A stretch of 64,000 bases of DNA from Sulfuricurvum sp. IAE1. GTDB taxonomy: Bacteria > Campylobacterota > Campylobacteria > Campylobacterales > Sulfurimonadaceae. This document shows positions 1 to 7,912 of the stretch, in pieces; position 1 is the first letter of the stretch, and the number at the start of each line of letters is the position of its first letter. Below the pieces are notes generated by a model. That model saw only the letters and a list, made by a program, of their open reading frames with translations, made no database searches and had not been told where the DNA came from. The translations under genes were made by a program, and so were the position numbers. The stretch is taken from NCBI RefSeq assembly GCF_004347735.1, contig NZ_SLTI01000060.1, forward strand, positions 248,001 to 312,000, given 5' to 3'.

Positions 1-2
1 AC

Positions 3-1091
3 GCGATCGGCCGTACCGGGTACTTCGAGAGCAACACGATCGAAGAAAAACGGGTCGACGACGAGACGATGGATCTGATCGTCCAGGCTAAAGAGGCACC
101 TACCGGGAACATCCAGCTCGGTGGAGGATACGGCAGCTTCGGCGGTGTTCTGGTAAGCGTCGCGATCAGCGACCGCAATATCTTCGGGTCGGGGATCAAC
201 GTCGGGCTCAACCTGGAACGTTCGCAGCGTACCAGCAACTACTCGTTCAACATCTCCAACCCCCGCCTCAACGACAGCGATTTCAGCGGGAACTTCTCGA
301 TCTACGACAGTTCGACCGAATACGACAGCTACACCGTCTCCTCGACCGGTATGAGTGTCGGTACCGGGCACCGTTTCGACCGCCACTGGAGCGGCTACAT
401 GGGGTATAACTATTCGACCAACAACTACAGCGACATCGATCCGACGGTGACGACCCTCGATCCGCGTTATTACGAAAACTACGCCAAAAGCTCGGTTGTC
501 CTCTCGGCGACGTTTGATAATACCGACGACTACTACATTCCGCGTGAAGGGGTCACCTTTTCGCAGAGTATCGAGAAAGCGGGCGTTGGCGGCGATGCCG
601 ATTTTATCAAGAGCCGGACGACGTTCGGGGCTTACCGTGGTTTGCAGAAACTGACCGATTTCGACCTGATCCTCCGGTACAAGGCGCGCTTCAACTATGT
701 TGACGACAGCGGCTATCTTCCTCTGGGCGAAAAATTCTACATGGGGGGGATCGGATCGGTGCGCGGTTACCAGGGGTATTCGCTCTCGCCGGTCAACGGC
801 GTCGACAGCGACGGCGATCCGTTCAAAATCGGGGGGACACAGACCTTCTCGAACAGCCTGGAGTTCAGCGTTCCGCTGGTACCCGAAGCGCGGATGCGGG
901 CGACCGCATTTGTCGACTACGGTATGATCGGGGAAAACAGCCTCAGCGAGATCAAGCGCGGCGGTTACGGTGTGGCGCTGGAATGGTTCAGCCCGGTCGG
1001 GCCGTTGCAGCTGGTGTTTGCCAACCCGATCGGCGACAAGCCCGGTGACGACGTGACCCACTTCGAATTTACGATCGGACAGCGGTTCTAA
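3..1091 (+). CDS. bamA: BamA outer-membrane assembly factor (5' truncated)
   Basis: The C-terminal 362 residues of BamA, the barrel subunit of the complex that folds beta-barrel proteins into the outer membrane. The reading frame is open to the window edge, so the start and most POTRA domains are missing. The first residues match the end of the last POTRA domain and its GNIQLGGGYGS junction with the barrel. The conserved VRGY motif of the inward-folded loop is at nt 759-770. The protein ends in phenylalanine (TIGQRF), as barrel proteins usually do. Strong family match; a TamA relative is less likely. A hairpin terminator follows. Confidence 0.93.
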   Translation, partial: AIGRTGYFESNTIEEKRVDDETMDLIVQAKEAPTGNIQLGGGYGSFGGVLVSVAISDRNIFGSGINVGLNLERSQRTSNYSFNISNPRLNDSDFSGNFSIYDSSTEYDSYTVSSTGMSVGTGHRFDRHWSGYMGYNYSTNNYSDIDPTVTTLDPRYYENYAKSSVVLSATFDNTDDYYIPREGVTFSQSIEKAGVGGDADFIKSRTTFGAYRGLQKLTDFDLILRYKARFNYVDDSGYLPLGEKFYMGGIGSVRGYQGYSLSPVNGVDSDGDPFKIGGTQTFSNSLEFSVPLVPEARMRATAFVDYGMIGENSLSEIKRGGYGVALEWFSPVGPLQLVFANPIGDKPGDDVTHFEFTIGQRF

Positions 1092-1104
1092 CCGCTTGAT
1101 ACGG

Positions 1105-1139
1105 CGGGGAACGATCCGTTCTCCGTTTCCCTTCTTTTA
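1105..1139 (+). terminator. Rho-independent terminator after bamA
   Basis: A 9-bp stem (1105-1113 with 1117-1125, one G-U pair) and a 3-base loop, followed by a T-rich run to 1139. It lies between the bamA stop and the convergent DUF808 gene. No T-run lies on the minus-strand side, so it should stop plus-strand transcription only. Confidence 0.7.
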
Positions 1140-1149
1140 AAGCAACCGC

Positions 1150-2100
1150 TTAGGCTTTTTTGAACATCCCCGCAATTTTCGAAACGACGCTCACCGCTGC
1201 GAGGACTGCTCCTCCGGCAACGACGCCCGCAACGCCGTCGAGGAGAACCGGGGTTATCCATCCCAGTGCTCCCCCGATCGCGGGAACGCCTTCTACGGCA
1301 TGAACGGCCCCTTCGACGAGGTGGTGGGCGGCCGGGATGCCGTGAAGAAGGATGCTTCCTCCCACAAGGAACATCGCCGCAGTACCGACGACGGTAAGGA
1401 TTTTCATCAGTTTCGGGGCAAAGCTCAGCAGTCCTGCTCCGACTTTACGTTGGAGGGCTCCCCGTTTCCCTTCGGGGGCGTTTTGGAGAAGGTGTAGCCC
1501 CGCATCGTCCATCTTGACGATAGCGGCGACAAAACCGTAAACCCCAACGGTCATCGCCAGCGCGATCCCCGAAACGACCATCGTCTGGGTCATGATGTCT
1601 TTATCGGCGACGGTTCCCAGCGCGATCACGATGATTTCGGCAGAGAGGATGAAATCGGTCCGGATCGCCCCTTCAATTTTTTCTTTTTCAAACGCCTCGA
1701 GATCGACGTCGGGATTGTGGAACGCTTCGATCAGCTCACGGCCGTGATCTTCCTCTTCTTTGGCATGGAGGAAGGGGTGGGCGATTTTCTCGAAACCCTC
1801 GTAACACAGGTAGGCACCCCCCACCATCAGGATCGGGGTGATCGACCACGGCGCGAAAGCGCTGAGCCCGAGTGCGGCGGGTACGAGGATCACTTTGTTT
1901 TTGAAAGATCCTTTGGCGACGCCCCATACGACGGGGAGTTCGCGTTCGGCACGGATCCCCGAGACCTGCTGGGCGTTGAGGGCGAGATCGTCGCCGAGGA
2001 CTCCGGCCGTTTTTTTGGCGGCGACTTTGCTCATCGCCGCGACGTCGTCGAGGAGGAGGGTAATGTCGTCGATCAGGATTAAGAGGCTGCTTCCGGCCAT
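1150..2100 (-). CDS. DUF808 (YedI-like) inner-membrane protein
   Basis: A 316-residue protein matching the DUF808/YedI family. It opens with the typical segment SSLLILIDDITLLLDDVA, followed by SKVAAKKTAGVLGDDLALNA, and then has several hydrophobic stretches consistent with multiple membrane spans. Length is about that of E. coli YedI. The family has no established biochemical function. It starts 12 bases after the Ppx/GppA stop and is probably co-transcribed with it. No unusual features seen. Confidence 0.88.
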   Translation of the reverse strand: MAGSSLLILIDDITLLLDDVAAMSKVAAKKTAGVLGDDLALNAQQVSGIRAERELPVVWGVAKGSFKNKVILVPAALGLSAFAPWSITPILMVGGAYLCYEGFEKIAHPFLHAKEEEDHGRELIEAFHNPDVDLEAFEKEKIEGAIRTDFILSAEIIVIALGTVADKDIMTQTMVVSGIALAMTVGVYGFVAAIVKMDDAGLHLLQNAPEGKRGALQRKVGAGLLSFAPKLMKILTVVGTAAMFLVGGSILLHGIPAAHHLVEGAVHAVEGVPAIGGALGWITPVLLDGVAGVVAGGAVLAAVSVVSKIAGMFKKA

Positions 2101-2112
2101 GGTCGGATTCCT

Positions 2113-3576
2113 TTATGGAGTGATTTGAAGGGTGATGTTTTTGGGCAGGGCGATGTTCTTAGCCTGCTCGGCGGCCAGATAAAGCCCCCTGCCGCGAACG
2201 ATCAGGGTATTTTGATCGTATTCGAATACGATCTCTTCACCCCGCCCGCGGGCGGCGAGCAGAATATGCGACAGCCAGAGAATGGCATAGAGGGCATCAA
2301 GTTCCGCTGCGCCGGGGAGGAGTTTGTCATAGCCGTTCTTGGGGAGAAGCTCGGAAGAGGAATGCCCTTTTTTGAACAGCTGCAGATGGGCGATCAATGC
2401 GATCTGCTCGTGGCTGAGGCCGTAATCGAGGGCATTGAGAACCAGGTAATGGCTGTGGCGCTGATAGGCGTAGTAGCGTACTCCAAGCCCTACGGGGAGC
2501 AGTTTGGCCGCCATCACGAGTTCGCTCCGCCAGCGCCCCCGCAATCCGAGGGTTTCACCCAAAAGATCGTAGAGGCGCCCTGAGAGACGGGCGCACCGCT
2601 CGCCGTGATCGCTGTGCCCGGCATAGGTATCGAGCAGATAACGCAGGCTCGGGTTGTAATTGGCGGGGAACATTCCGCCGCTGTTGCGCAGCAGATCCGC
2701 GAGGTAGACCCCCTCGCGCACCCCGACCCCGCTGCAGACGAGCGAGGAGGTTTTGAGATGGCGGACGATCCGTTGCAGGATCAGTGCTCCGGGCTTGATC
2801 GTATCGAAGCGGTCGGGTTTGATCCAGAGGGCCTTGAGCTTTTTGGGACTCGCGTCGAGGACTTCGTCGCAGTAGGCAGTGAACGCTTCTGCATCCGTCG
2901 TGTAGGCGTGGAGTTTTTTAAGCGGATAGTTTTCCTGTTTCATCATCGCGCGGGTAATGGCGCGGTAGGTCCCCCCGATTCCGATGAGGACGTCGGCATC
3001 CATCGCCGGGAGGGAAGCGAGGGCCTCGTCGATGTGGCGGATCGCCCCTTTAAGGTCCCCTTTGTCCAAAAACAGCTCTTTGAGCCGGACGGTACCGAGG
3101 TTGAGAGAACACAGGGAGTGGACTTTCCCCTCTTTGAGGAGGGCGAATTCGCTTGATCCGCCTCCAACGTCGACCGTTACCGCGTCAAGGCGGGGGAGGA
3201 GGTTGGCACAGGCGAGGGCGCCGTAATAAGCCTCTTTGTCGCCGTCGATCACTTTGATCGAGAGGCCGAGTTCTCGGCGGATGCGGCGTATGAAAACGTC
3301 GGAATTGGGGGCGTCGCGGAGCGCGGAGGTGGCGACGCAGAGGATTTTACGGGCTCCGAATGAGGCCGCTACGGCAAGAAACTCTCCGAGTGCCCTGGCG
3401 GTACGCTCCATCGGCACGTCCTGGAGGTATCCGTCGTTTTTATAAGCGTTTTCGCTCAGGCGGACGGAACTTTTGACTTCGTGAATGATATGAAACGCAA
3501 AACGGCTCGTCTTTTGAAAGACCGCCATCCGCATCGAATTGCTTCCGATGTCGATAACGGCGGTGCATTTGGCCAT
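2113..3576 (-). CDS. Ppx/GppA family exopolyphosphatase or pppGpp phosphatase
   Basis: A 487-residue cytoplasmic phosphatase of the ASKHA fold. Phosphate-binding motifs are DIGSNS at residues 9-14, ATSALRDAPN at 82-91 and DVGGGSSE at 136-143. The length and the extra C-terminal HD-like region fit the long Ppx/GppA form. The family removes terminal phosphate from polyphosphate or converts pppGpp to ppGpp; sequence alone does not separate these. A polyphosphate kinase is encoded at 50-52 kb, so both ends of polyphosphate turnover may be present. The ferredoxin gene ends one base upstream. Confidence 0.9.
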   Translation of the reverse strand: MAKCTAVIDIGSNSMRMAVFQKTSRFAFHIIHEVKSSVRLSENAYKNDGYLQDVPMERTARALGEFLAVAASFGARKILCVATSALRDAPNSDVFIRRIRRELGLSIKVIDGDKEAYYGALACANLLPRLDAVTVDVGGGSSEFALLKEGKVHSLCSLNLGTVRLKELFLDKGDLKGAIRHIDEALASLPAMDADVLIGIGGTYRAITRAMMKQENYPLKKLHAYTTDAEAFTAYCDEVLDASPKKLKALWIKPDRFDTIKPGALILQRIVRHLKTSSLVCSGVGVREGVYLADLLRNSGGMFPANYNPSLRYLLDTYAGHSDHGERCARLSGRLYDLLGETLGLRGRWRSELVMAAKLLPVGLGVRYYAYQRHSHYLVLNALDYGLSHEQIALIAHLQLFKKGHSSSELLPKNGYDKLLPGAAELDALYAILWLSHILLAARGRGEEIVFEYDQNTLIVRGRGLYLAAEQAKNIALPKNITLQITP

Positions 3577-3831
3577 TTACTGCATTTCCTCCATTAGCTG
3601 CTGGTGTTTGTAGAGGAGTTCCTGCATCGTTTCGACGTTGTCTTTGTCCGGAACGATACAGTCGACGGGACATACGGCGATACATGCGGGCTCGTCATAC
3701 GTACCGACACACTCGGTGCAGCGGTCGGGATCGATGATATAGATAGGGTCTCCCTCTTCAATCGCTTCCATGGGGCACTCTTCGCGGCAGGCATCGCACG
3801 CGATACATTCATCGATAATCATTAGTGGCAT
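3577..3831 (-). CDS. 2x[4Fe-4S] ferredoxin, YfhL/Alv type
   Basis: An 84-residue electron carrier. Cluster-1 cysteines are C9, C12, C15 and C19. The second set (C38, C41, C50, C54, C58) has the insertion C-x2-C-x8-C-x3-C typical of the Allochromatium-type/YfhL ferredoxins, which have very low-potential clusters. The C-terminus is a short charged helix. In Campylobacterota such ferredoxins serve pyruvate and 2-oxoglutarate oxidoreductases and Complex I; that role here is inferred. It abuts the Ppx/GppA gene. Confidence 0.93.
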   Translation of the reverse strand: MPLMIIDECIACDACREECPMEAIEEGDPIYIIDPDRCTECVGTYDEPACIAVCPVDCIVPDKDNVETMQELLYKHQQLMEEMQ

Positions 3832-3865
3832 CGTATAAACCTCGATTTTTTTCGTTGATGCGCGA

Positions 3866-3871
3866 TTTATA
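3866..3871 (-). promoter_or_regulatory. Probable -10 element for ferredoxin operon
   Basis: TATAAA on the minus strand, 34 bases before the ferredoxin start and inside the 104-base gap downstream of the histidine kinase. No clear -35 box, which is normal for sigma-70 promoters in this phylum. The rest of the gap holds only a small CCGG-GGAA-CCGG hairpin near 3909-3920. Confidence 0.4.
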
Positions 3872-3935
3872 GCGAAACGAACCTTTAAGTTTATTGATTT
3901 ATCGCGCCCGGTTCCCCGGACGCAAGATTTCGGGG

Positions 3936-5237
3936 TTAGCGCTGGGGGAGAAGACAGCAGAGTTTGGAGGGGAGAACGAGACGGGCGAGCGTCCCGTCGA
4001 TGCCGTCGGTACGGTTGGAAAGACTTATCTGTGCCCCGATCGCTTCGGCGGCGCTTTTGGCCAGGAACAGCCCAAGGCCGACGCCCGATTTATTCCCCTG
4101 GCGTATGAACGGGGCGAAGAGGTCGACGCTTTCGTCGATGCCGCACCCCTCGTCGAGCACTTCGATGACGATATCGGCACCGTTCAGGTAGCTTTGAAAC
4201 AGGATCGTTTTCCCCTCAGGGGTGAATTTCAGGGCGTTCTGAAGAAAATTCTGGAGAATCTGGTTGAGAAGCGTCACCTGCAGCACGGCGATAAAGGCGT
4301 CGGGTTCGAAACGGGAGAGGAGTTTTTTGTTTTCGCTCTGGGCGAGCAGCGAGAAGTCCCCTTCCCATTTCCGGAGGATCGCGATGATATCGGCTTCGGC
4401 GGGAGCTTCGAGCTGGGCCCCCTCCTGACGTCCGATGTTGAGGATGTTGGCGACGATGCGGTTCATGTCGTCGACGCTTTGGTTGGTCACCTTGATCGCT
4501 TCGATGTACTCTTCAGGCGTCCGTTTTTTGAGAAGGGTCACCTGGTTTTTGAGTTTTATGACCGCCAGCGGCGTTTTAAGCTCGTGCGCGGCACCGATAA
4601 AAAGCTCTTTTTGGTATTTGACGAAGTTCTGGATCCGTCCCATGAGGCGGTTGAGGGTTTCCCCCAGCGGTTCGAACTCGTCGGGAAGCTGCTCGACCTT
4701 GATGGGACGGATGAGATGCTCGTTCATGTTGGCAAGACGCCGACTGAGGCTGCTGATCGGGGCAATCAGCATTTTGGAGAAGGCGATGGCGTAGAGAATG
4801 ATGACGACGAAGCCGACGGCGTTGATCAGGAAGATCGAATTGAGAATTTTGCGCAGCAGCCGTTTGGTCGGGGTGATGTCACGGCTGATTTTGAGATAGG
4901 AGGATTTCGCAAAATCGAACGGGTAGATCAGGGTCAGGCTCGTCGTTTTATCGTGGTGGGTCGTTTCGTGAAACTCCAGGTACTCTTCGTTGGGGTTGAG
5001 CGTGATGAGCTCCACCGACAGCCCCATAAGGGTATCGGCATTCCCCTGCTGCGACGAGAGAAGCGAACGGTACGAGGAGATATTTTCAGCATACCCGATC
5101 AGTTCGGCCTGCTTTTCGTCGTAAATGGATTGCTTGATAAAAAGGTATAAAAAGGAGGAGAAAAGGAGCACCAGTGCCGCCGAAGCGACAATGAGCTGAA
5201 AGAGAAAGCGTCGTCTTATGCTTCTTTTGGAAAACAA
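3936..5237 (-). CDS. Sensor histidine kinase paired with HsrA-like regulator
   Basis: A 433-residue inner-membrane kinase. Membrane segments lie at about 11-33 and 132-152 and enclose a ~100-residue periplasmic sensor with no recognised domain. A HAMP-like linker follows, then the phosphoacceptor motif with H218 (AAHELKTPLAV), an N-box around N334 and ATP-lid motifs DEGCGI at 362-367 and GVGLGL at 385-390. It overlaps the upstream response-regulator gene by 22 bases, so the two are translationally coupled and almost certainly a cognate pair. The signal sensed is unknown. Confidence 0.9.
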   Translation of the reverse strand: MFSKRSIRRRFLFQLIVASAALVLLFSSFLYLFIKQSIYDEKQAELIGYAENISSYRSLLSSQQGNADTLMGLSVELITLNPNEEYLEFHETTHHDKTTSLTLIYPFDFAKSSYLKISRDITPTKRLLRKILNSIFLINAVGFVVIILYAIAFSKMLIAPISSLSRRLANMNEHLIRPIKVEQLPDEFEPLGETLNRLMGRIQNFVKYQKELFIGAAHELKTPLAVIKLKNQVTLLKKRTPEEYIEAIKVTNQSVDDMNRIVANILNIGRQEGAQLEAPAEADIIAILRKWEGDFSLLAQSENKKLLSRFEPDAFIAVLQVTLLNQILQNFLQNALKFTPEGKTILFQSYLNGADIVIEVLDEGCGIDESVDLFAPFIRQGNKSGVGLGLFLAKSAAEAIGAQISLSNRTDGIDGTLARLVLPSKLCCLLPQR

Positions 5238-5887
5238 AAGCGGTATCCTCTGCGGCGGACCGTCTCGATGGTGGTGATCCCCAGCGGTTTGTCCATTTTC
5301 TGGCGGATCTGGTTGATCGCGACCTCGATGACGTTGGGGGTGACCAGTTCGGGCTCTTCCCAGATGGCGTCGAGGAGCTGCTCTTTGGAGACGATCTGAT
5401 CGCGGTGGCGTGCGAGGTGGGTGAGGACTTCGAACGGCTTACCCTTGAGCTCGATCTCTTTTTCTTTGTAGATGATTTTTTCTTCTTCAGGGTTGATGGT
5501 GAGGTCGTCGATCTCGATGATGTTGCTTCCGCCGAAACGCAGGCGCGCTTCGATACGGGCGACGAGAACGTCGAAATCGAAAGGTTTGCGGATATAGTCG
5601 TCGGCACCGGCGCGGAGCGCTTCGATTTCGCTTTCGTTGTCGTCACGGGCCGAGAGGACGACGATGACCGTTTTGGGGGTATTGGTTTTGATGTCGGGGA
5701 TGATATCGACGCTGTTGCCATCAGGCAGCATCCAGTCCATCAGAATCAGGTCGTAGTTGCGGATATCGAGGTAATACTCACCGTCTTTGAGAGTCTCTAC
5801 GACGTCGCTTTGGTAACCGAACTCTTTGAGCCCTTCGGCCAAAGTTTTGTTGAGGGTTACTTCATCTTCAATGATCAGAATACGCAT
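5216..5887 (-). CDS. HsrA/CosR-like OmpR-family response regulator
   Basis: A 223-residue regulator. The receiver domain (about 1-120) has acidic residues E7/D8, phosphoacceptor D51 in LMDWMLPDG and the lysine of RKPFD. The C-terminal winged helix is very close to H. pylori HsrA (HP1043) and C. jejuni CosR as I remember them, including VLTHLARHRDQIVSKEQLLD and VTPNVIEVAINQIRQKMDKP. Those proteins are orphan, essential regulators with a degenerate receiver. This one has an intact receiver and a kinase partner overlapping its 3' end. I leave the symbol blank because the receiver differs. Confidence 0.9.
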   Translation of the reverse strand: MRILIIEDEVTLNKTLAEGLKEFGYQSDVVETLKDGEYYLDIRNYDLILMDWMLPDGNSVDIIPDIKTNTPKTVIVVLSARDDNESEIEALRAGADDYIRKPFDFDVLVARIEARLRFGGSNIIEIDDLTINPEEEKIIYKEKEIELKGKPFEVLTHLARHRDQIVSKEQLLDAIWEEPELVTPNVIEVAINQIRQKMDKPLGITTIETVRRRGYRFCFPKEA

Positions 5888-5902
5888 TCACGTTCCTCGG
5901 TG

Positions 5903-5978
5903 CGGAAATTTTCCGAAATGATACCACACTTTTAGAAATTTTTAAACTTTTTTTCAATTTTTTTTAAAAAAACTTTTT
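5903..5978 (-). promoter_or_regulatory. Promoter and palindromic site upstream of the HsrA-like regulator
   Basis: On the minus strand, a -10-like TATCAT lies at 5923-5918. Upstream of it (5930-5978) A-tracts recur about every 10 bases, the periodic AT-rich signal that replaces the -35 box in this phylum. Between the -10 and the start codon is a perfect inverted repeat of 6-base arms, CGGAAA-T-TTTCCG, at 5903-5915, which could be an operator. Confidence 0.5.
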
Positions 5979-6090
5979 CGGCTATTGTCGCAGAAGCGCT
6001 CAAACGCCCTGTTCAAGAGATTCGTGAAGGAGTCAATACAACCGATCTTCCCCTTGCGGGGAAAGGCTCAGTGCCCATCGGCGTTCAAAA
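5979..6090. other. Unassigned intergenic segment with GCAA-loop hairpin
   Basis: About 110 bases of normal GC content between the A-tract promoter and the OmpA-like gene stop. On the minus strand it can form a hairpin, TTCCCC-GCAA-GGGGAA (6063-6048), without a following T-run. No start codon with a ribosome site, no tRNA shape and no SRP or tmRNA signature were seen. It may be the 3' untranslated region of the OmpA-like gene or a small RNA. Confidence 0.3.
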
Positions 6091-6729
6091 TTATTTAGAA
6101 GGGTTTGGAATGATGATGATTTCGACGCGGCGGTTCGCTTCACGCCCCGCGGGGGTGTCGTTCGAAACGGCCGGCATGCTTTCGCCGTATCCGACCGCGC
6201 GCATCCGATCCGAGGCGACCCCGCGCTGCATCAGCGCCGAGCTCACGCTTTGCGCGCGCAGCTGCGAGAGGGTGAGATTGGCGGCGTTGTCTCCGACGTT
6301 GTCGGTATGCCCCTGCACTTCGATTTTCGTTTCGGGGTATTTGACCATGACCGCGGCGATATCGTTAAGTACGGGGTTGAATGCCGGTTTGATGTTGGCT
6401 TTTCCGCTGTCGAAGGTGATGTTGCCCGGCATGCTCAGGCTGAGCGTGTCGCCGTTGCGTTCGACGGAGACGCCGCTCCCTTTGAGCTCTTTTTTCAGCT
6501 CTTCTTCCTGTTTATCCATATAATAGCCGATTCCTCCGCCGACGGCGGCTCCCAGCGCGCCTCCGATCAGGACGCGTTTGGCACTGTGATCTCCCGTCGC
6601 GGCACCCGCCGCGGCACCCGCAAGCCCTCCGAGTATGGCTCCGGTCTGGGTTTTGGAGAGGCCCGTATCGGTGCCCGCACATCCCATCAGCAGTGCAGCG
6701 GCCGCACCCGCGGCAATAATGTTTTTCAT
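6091..6729 (-). CDS. OmpA-family lipoprotein with glycine-zipper region
   Basis: A 212-residue lipoprotein. The signal peptide ends in the lipobox LMGC with the lipidated cysteine at 17. A glycine/alanine-rich zipper follows (about 30-70). The C-terminal OmpA/Pal peptidoglycan-binding domain shows EVQGHTDNVG and, further on, the SQLRAQSV and GYGESMP segments. This is the YiaD-like layout. It probably links the outer membrane to peptidoglycan. Single gene with its own promoter; not the Pal of the Tol system as judged by the zipper region and isolation from tol genes. Confidence 0.87.
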   Translation of the reverse strand: MKNIIAAGAAAALLMGCAGTDTGLSKTQTGAILGGLAGAAAGAATGDHSAKRVLIGGALGAAVGGGIGYYMDKQEEELKKELKGSGVSVERNGDTLSLSMPGNITFDSGKANIKPAFNPVLNDIAAVMVKYPETKIEVQGHTDNVGDNAANLTLSQLRAQSVSSALMQRGVASDRMRAVGYGESMPAVSNDTPAGREANRRVEIIIIPNPSK

Positions 6730-6768
6730 TGGGTTTCCCTCCGTTTGGTCGATAAATAATATGGGGCT

Positions 6769-6774
6769 ATTATA
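6769..6774 (-). promoter_or_regulatory. -10 element for the OmpA-like lipoprotein
   Basis: Perfect TATAAT on the minus strand, 39 bases upstream of the start codon, in the 82-base gap after folB. Confidence 0.55.
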
Positions 6775-6811
6775 CCAACCCGATAACTAAGGGACGGTTA
6801 ACCGCGAAGGA

Positions 6812-7144
6812 TTAATCGGTAAACGTAAAACGGCGGCTGATGCCGACGGTGCAGTGGGGGAGGATATCGGGTTTACGGATCGTCAGTTCCATCGTTTCGA
6901 TGAGGCCGAACCGTTCGTGCAGCGTTGCACCAAGAGTTTCGAGCGCCGTTTCGATGAGATCGAACTGCATTTTTTGCATCGTGTCGACGATGTGGCCGGC
7001 GACTTCGGCATAGTTGATAAAACGCCCATCGGCGTAGGTATAATCGATACAGCACTCAACCCGCACACGCTGGGGCGTTGTCCGCTCGTGCGGCAGTATG
7101 CCGAGGATCGTCTCGAACGTCAAATCCTCGATGAGGATTCTCAT
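6812..7144 (-). CDS. folB: Dihydroneopterin aldolase
   Basis: A 110-residue enzyme of folate synthesis that cleaves dihydroneopterin to 6-hydroxymethyl-dihydropterin. The sequence has the FolB pattern: N-terminal MRILIEDLTFETILGILPHE, central NYAEVAGHIVDTM and C-terminal ELTIRKPDI with a basic end. The start at 7144 overlaps the plsY stop (ATGA), so it is translationally coupled; a longer open frame reaching 7339 would run into plsY and has no family match. The next pathway enzyme, FolK, is encoded at 37.9 kb. Confidence 0.9.
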   Translation of the reverse strand: MRILIEDLTFETILGILPHERTTPQRVRVECCIDYTYADGRFINYAEVAGHIVDTMQKMQFDLIETALETLGATLHERFGLIETMELTIRKPDILPHCTVGISRRFTFTD

Positions 7145-7755
7145 ACTACCCGCTTCTCTTCCCCTTTGACCAGGCGGACGAAGTTGGGGATGTGTTTGTA
7201 AAACAGGATGAACGCGACAACCAGGACCGGAGCGTGAAACATTTGCGGATGGAGAACGAAAGACGCGACGACCAGCGCAAGCAGCCCCGTCATCGACGAG
7301 AGCGACGAAATGCGGATCGTTTTGGCCGCGATCAACCACACGACCAGCGCAATGGCTGTTTCAACAGGGAGCATGACTGCCATGACCCCCATCCCGGTTG
7401 CGACCCCTTTGCCCCCCTCGAACCACAGGTACGGGCTGTAGCAGTGCCCGAGCACCGCGAGGACGGCGATGAACCACTGGGCACTTTCGGAAAGTCCCGC
7501 GTACTGTGCGGCGAAGAGGACGGCCATCCCTTTGAGGGCATCGAGCGCCAGCGTCGCCGCGCCGAGTTTTTTGGCCAACGAGGGGTTGGTCTCTTTGACG
7601 ACGCGCAGGACGTTCGTCGCACCGATGCTCTGCGATCCCGCTTCCTTGACGTTGACGCCGGCGAAGACCTTGGCCAGGATCAGCCCGAAGGGGATCCCTC
7701 CGATCAGGTAGGCCGCCAGGTAAAACTGGACATTGAGGTTATAGAGAAAATCCAT
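7141..7755 (-). CDS. plsY: Acyl-phosphate:glycerol-3-phosphate acyltransferase
   Basis: A 204-residue inner-membrane enzyme that makes lysophosphatidic acid from acyl phosphate and glycerol 3-phosphate, the first step of phospholipid synthesis. Conserved PlsY loops are GSQSIGATNVLRV and the phosphate-binding FEGGKGVATGMGV, placed between about five to seven hydrophobic segments. Length is typical. It is the first gene of a two-gene operon with folB. Confidence 0.95.
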   Translation of the reverse strand: MDFLYNLNVQFYLAAYLIGGIPFGLILAKVFAGVNVKEAGSQSIGATNVLRVVKETNPSLAKKLGAATLALDALKGMAVLFAAQYAGLSESAQWFIAVLAVLGHCYSPYLWFEGGKGVATGMGVMAVMLPVETAIALVVWLIAAKTIRISSLSSMTGLLALVVASFVLHPQMFHAPVLVVAFILFYKHIPNFVRLVKGEEKRVV

Positions 7756-7789
7756 GATATCCTTTCACTACGGGGTGAGTAAGAGTGTC

Positions 7790-7795
7790 ATTATA
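7790..7795 (-). promoter_or_regulatory. -10 element for plsY-folB
   Basis: TATAAT on the minus strand, 35 bases upstream of the plsY start, in the divergent region shared with nadA. Confidence 0.55.
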
Positions 7796-7873
7796 GTGTA
7801 CCATTCGTTACATTGAACTAAAAATGAGTGGCATTTACGTAACACTTTAACATGGGTGCAACGGCGAGTTCGT

Positions 7874-7879
7874 TATAAT
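7874..7879 (+). promoter_or_regulatory. -10 element for nadA
   Basis: TATAAT 33 bases upstream of the nadA TTG start. Between this and the plsY promoter lies a spaced inverted repeat GTTAC (7809) / GTAAC (7840), a possible but unproven operator. Confidence 0.5.
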
Positions 7880-7912
7880 ATCCCCTTTACCGTTGAATGA
7901 AGGATTAGAGGT

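Noticed and set aside
3894-5150. 418-codon open frame on the plus strand
   Set aside because: Antisense to the histidine kinase, whose H-box and ATPase motifs are clear; the plus-strand product is rich in FDD/VGR-type repeats typical of shadow frames in GC-rich DNA.
5930-5978. AT-rich run as a Rho-independent terminator
   Set aside because: A-tracts and T-tracts are not preceded by a GC stem, and the run lies at the promoter side of the minus-strand regulator gene.
6000-6090. Plus-strand frame reading VAEALKRPVQEIREG through the gap before the OmpA-like gene
   Set aside because: It looks protein-like but has no start with a ribosome site and runs antisense into the lipoprotein gene.
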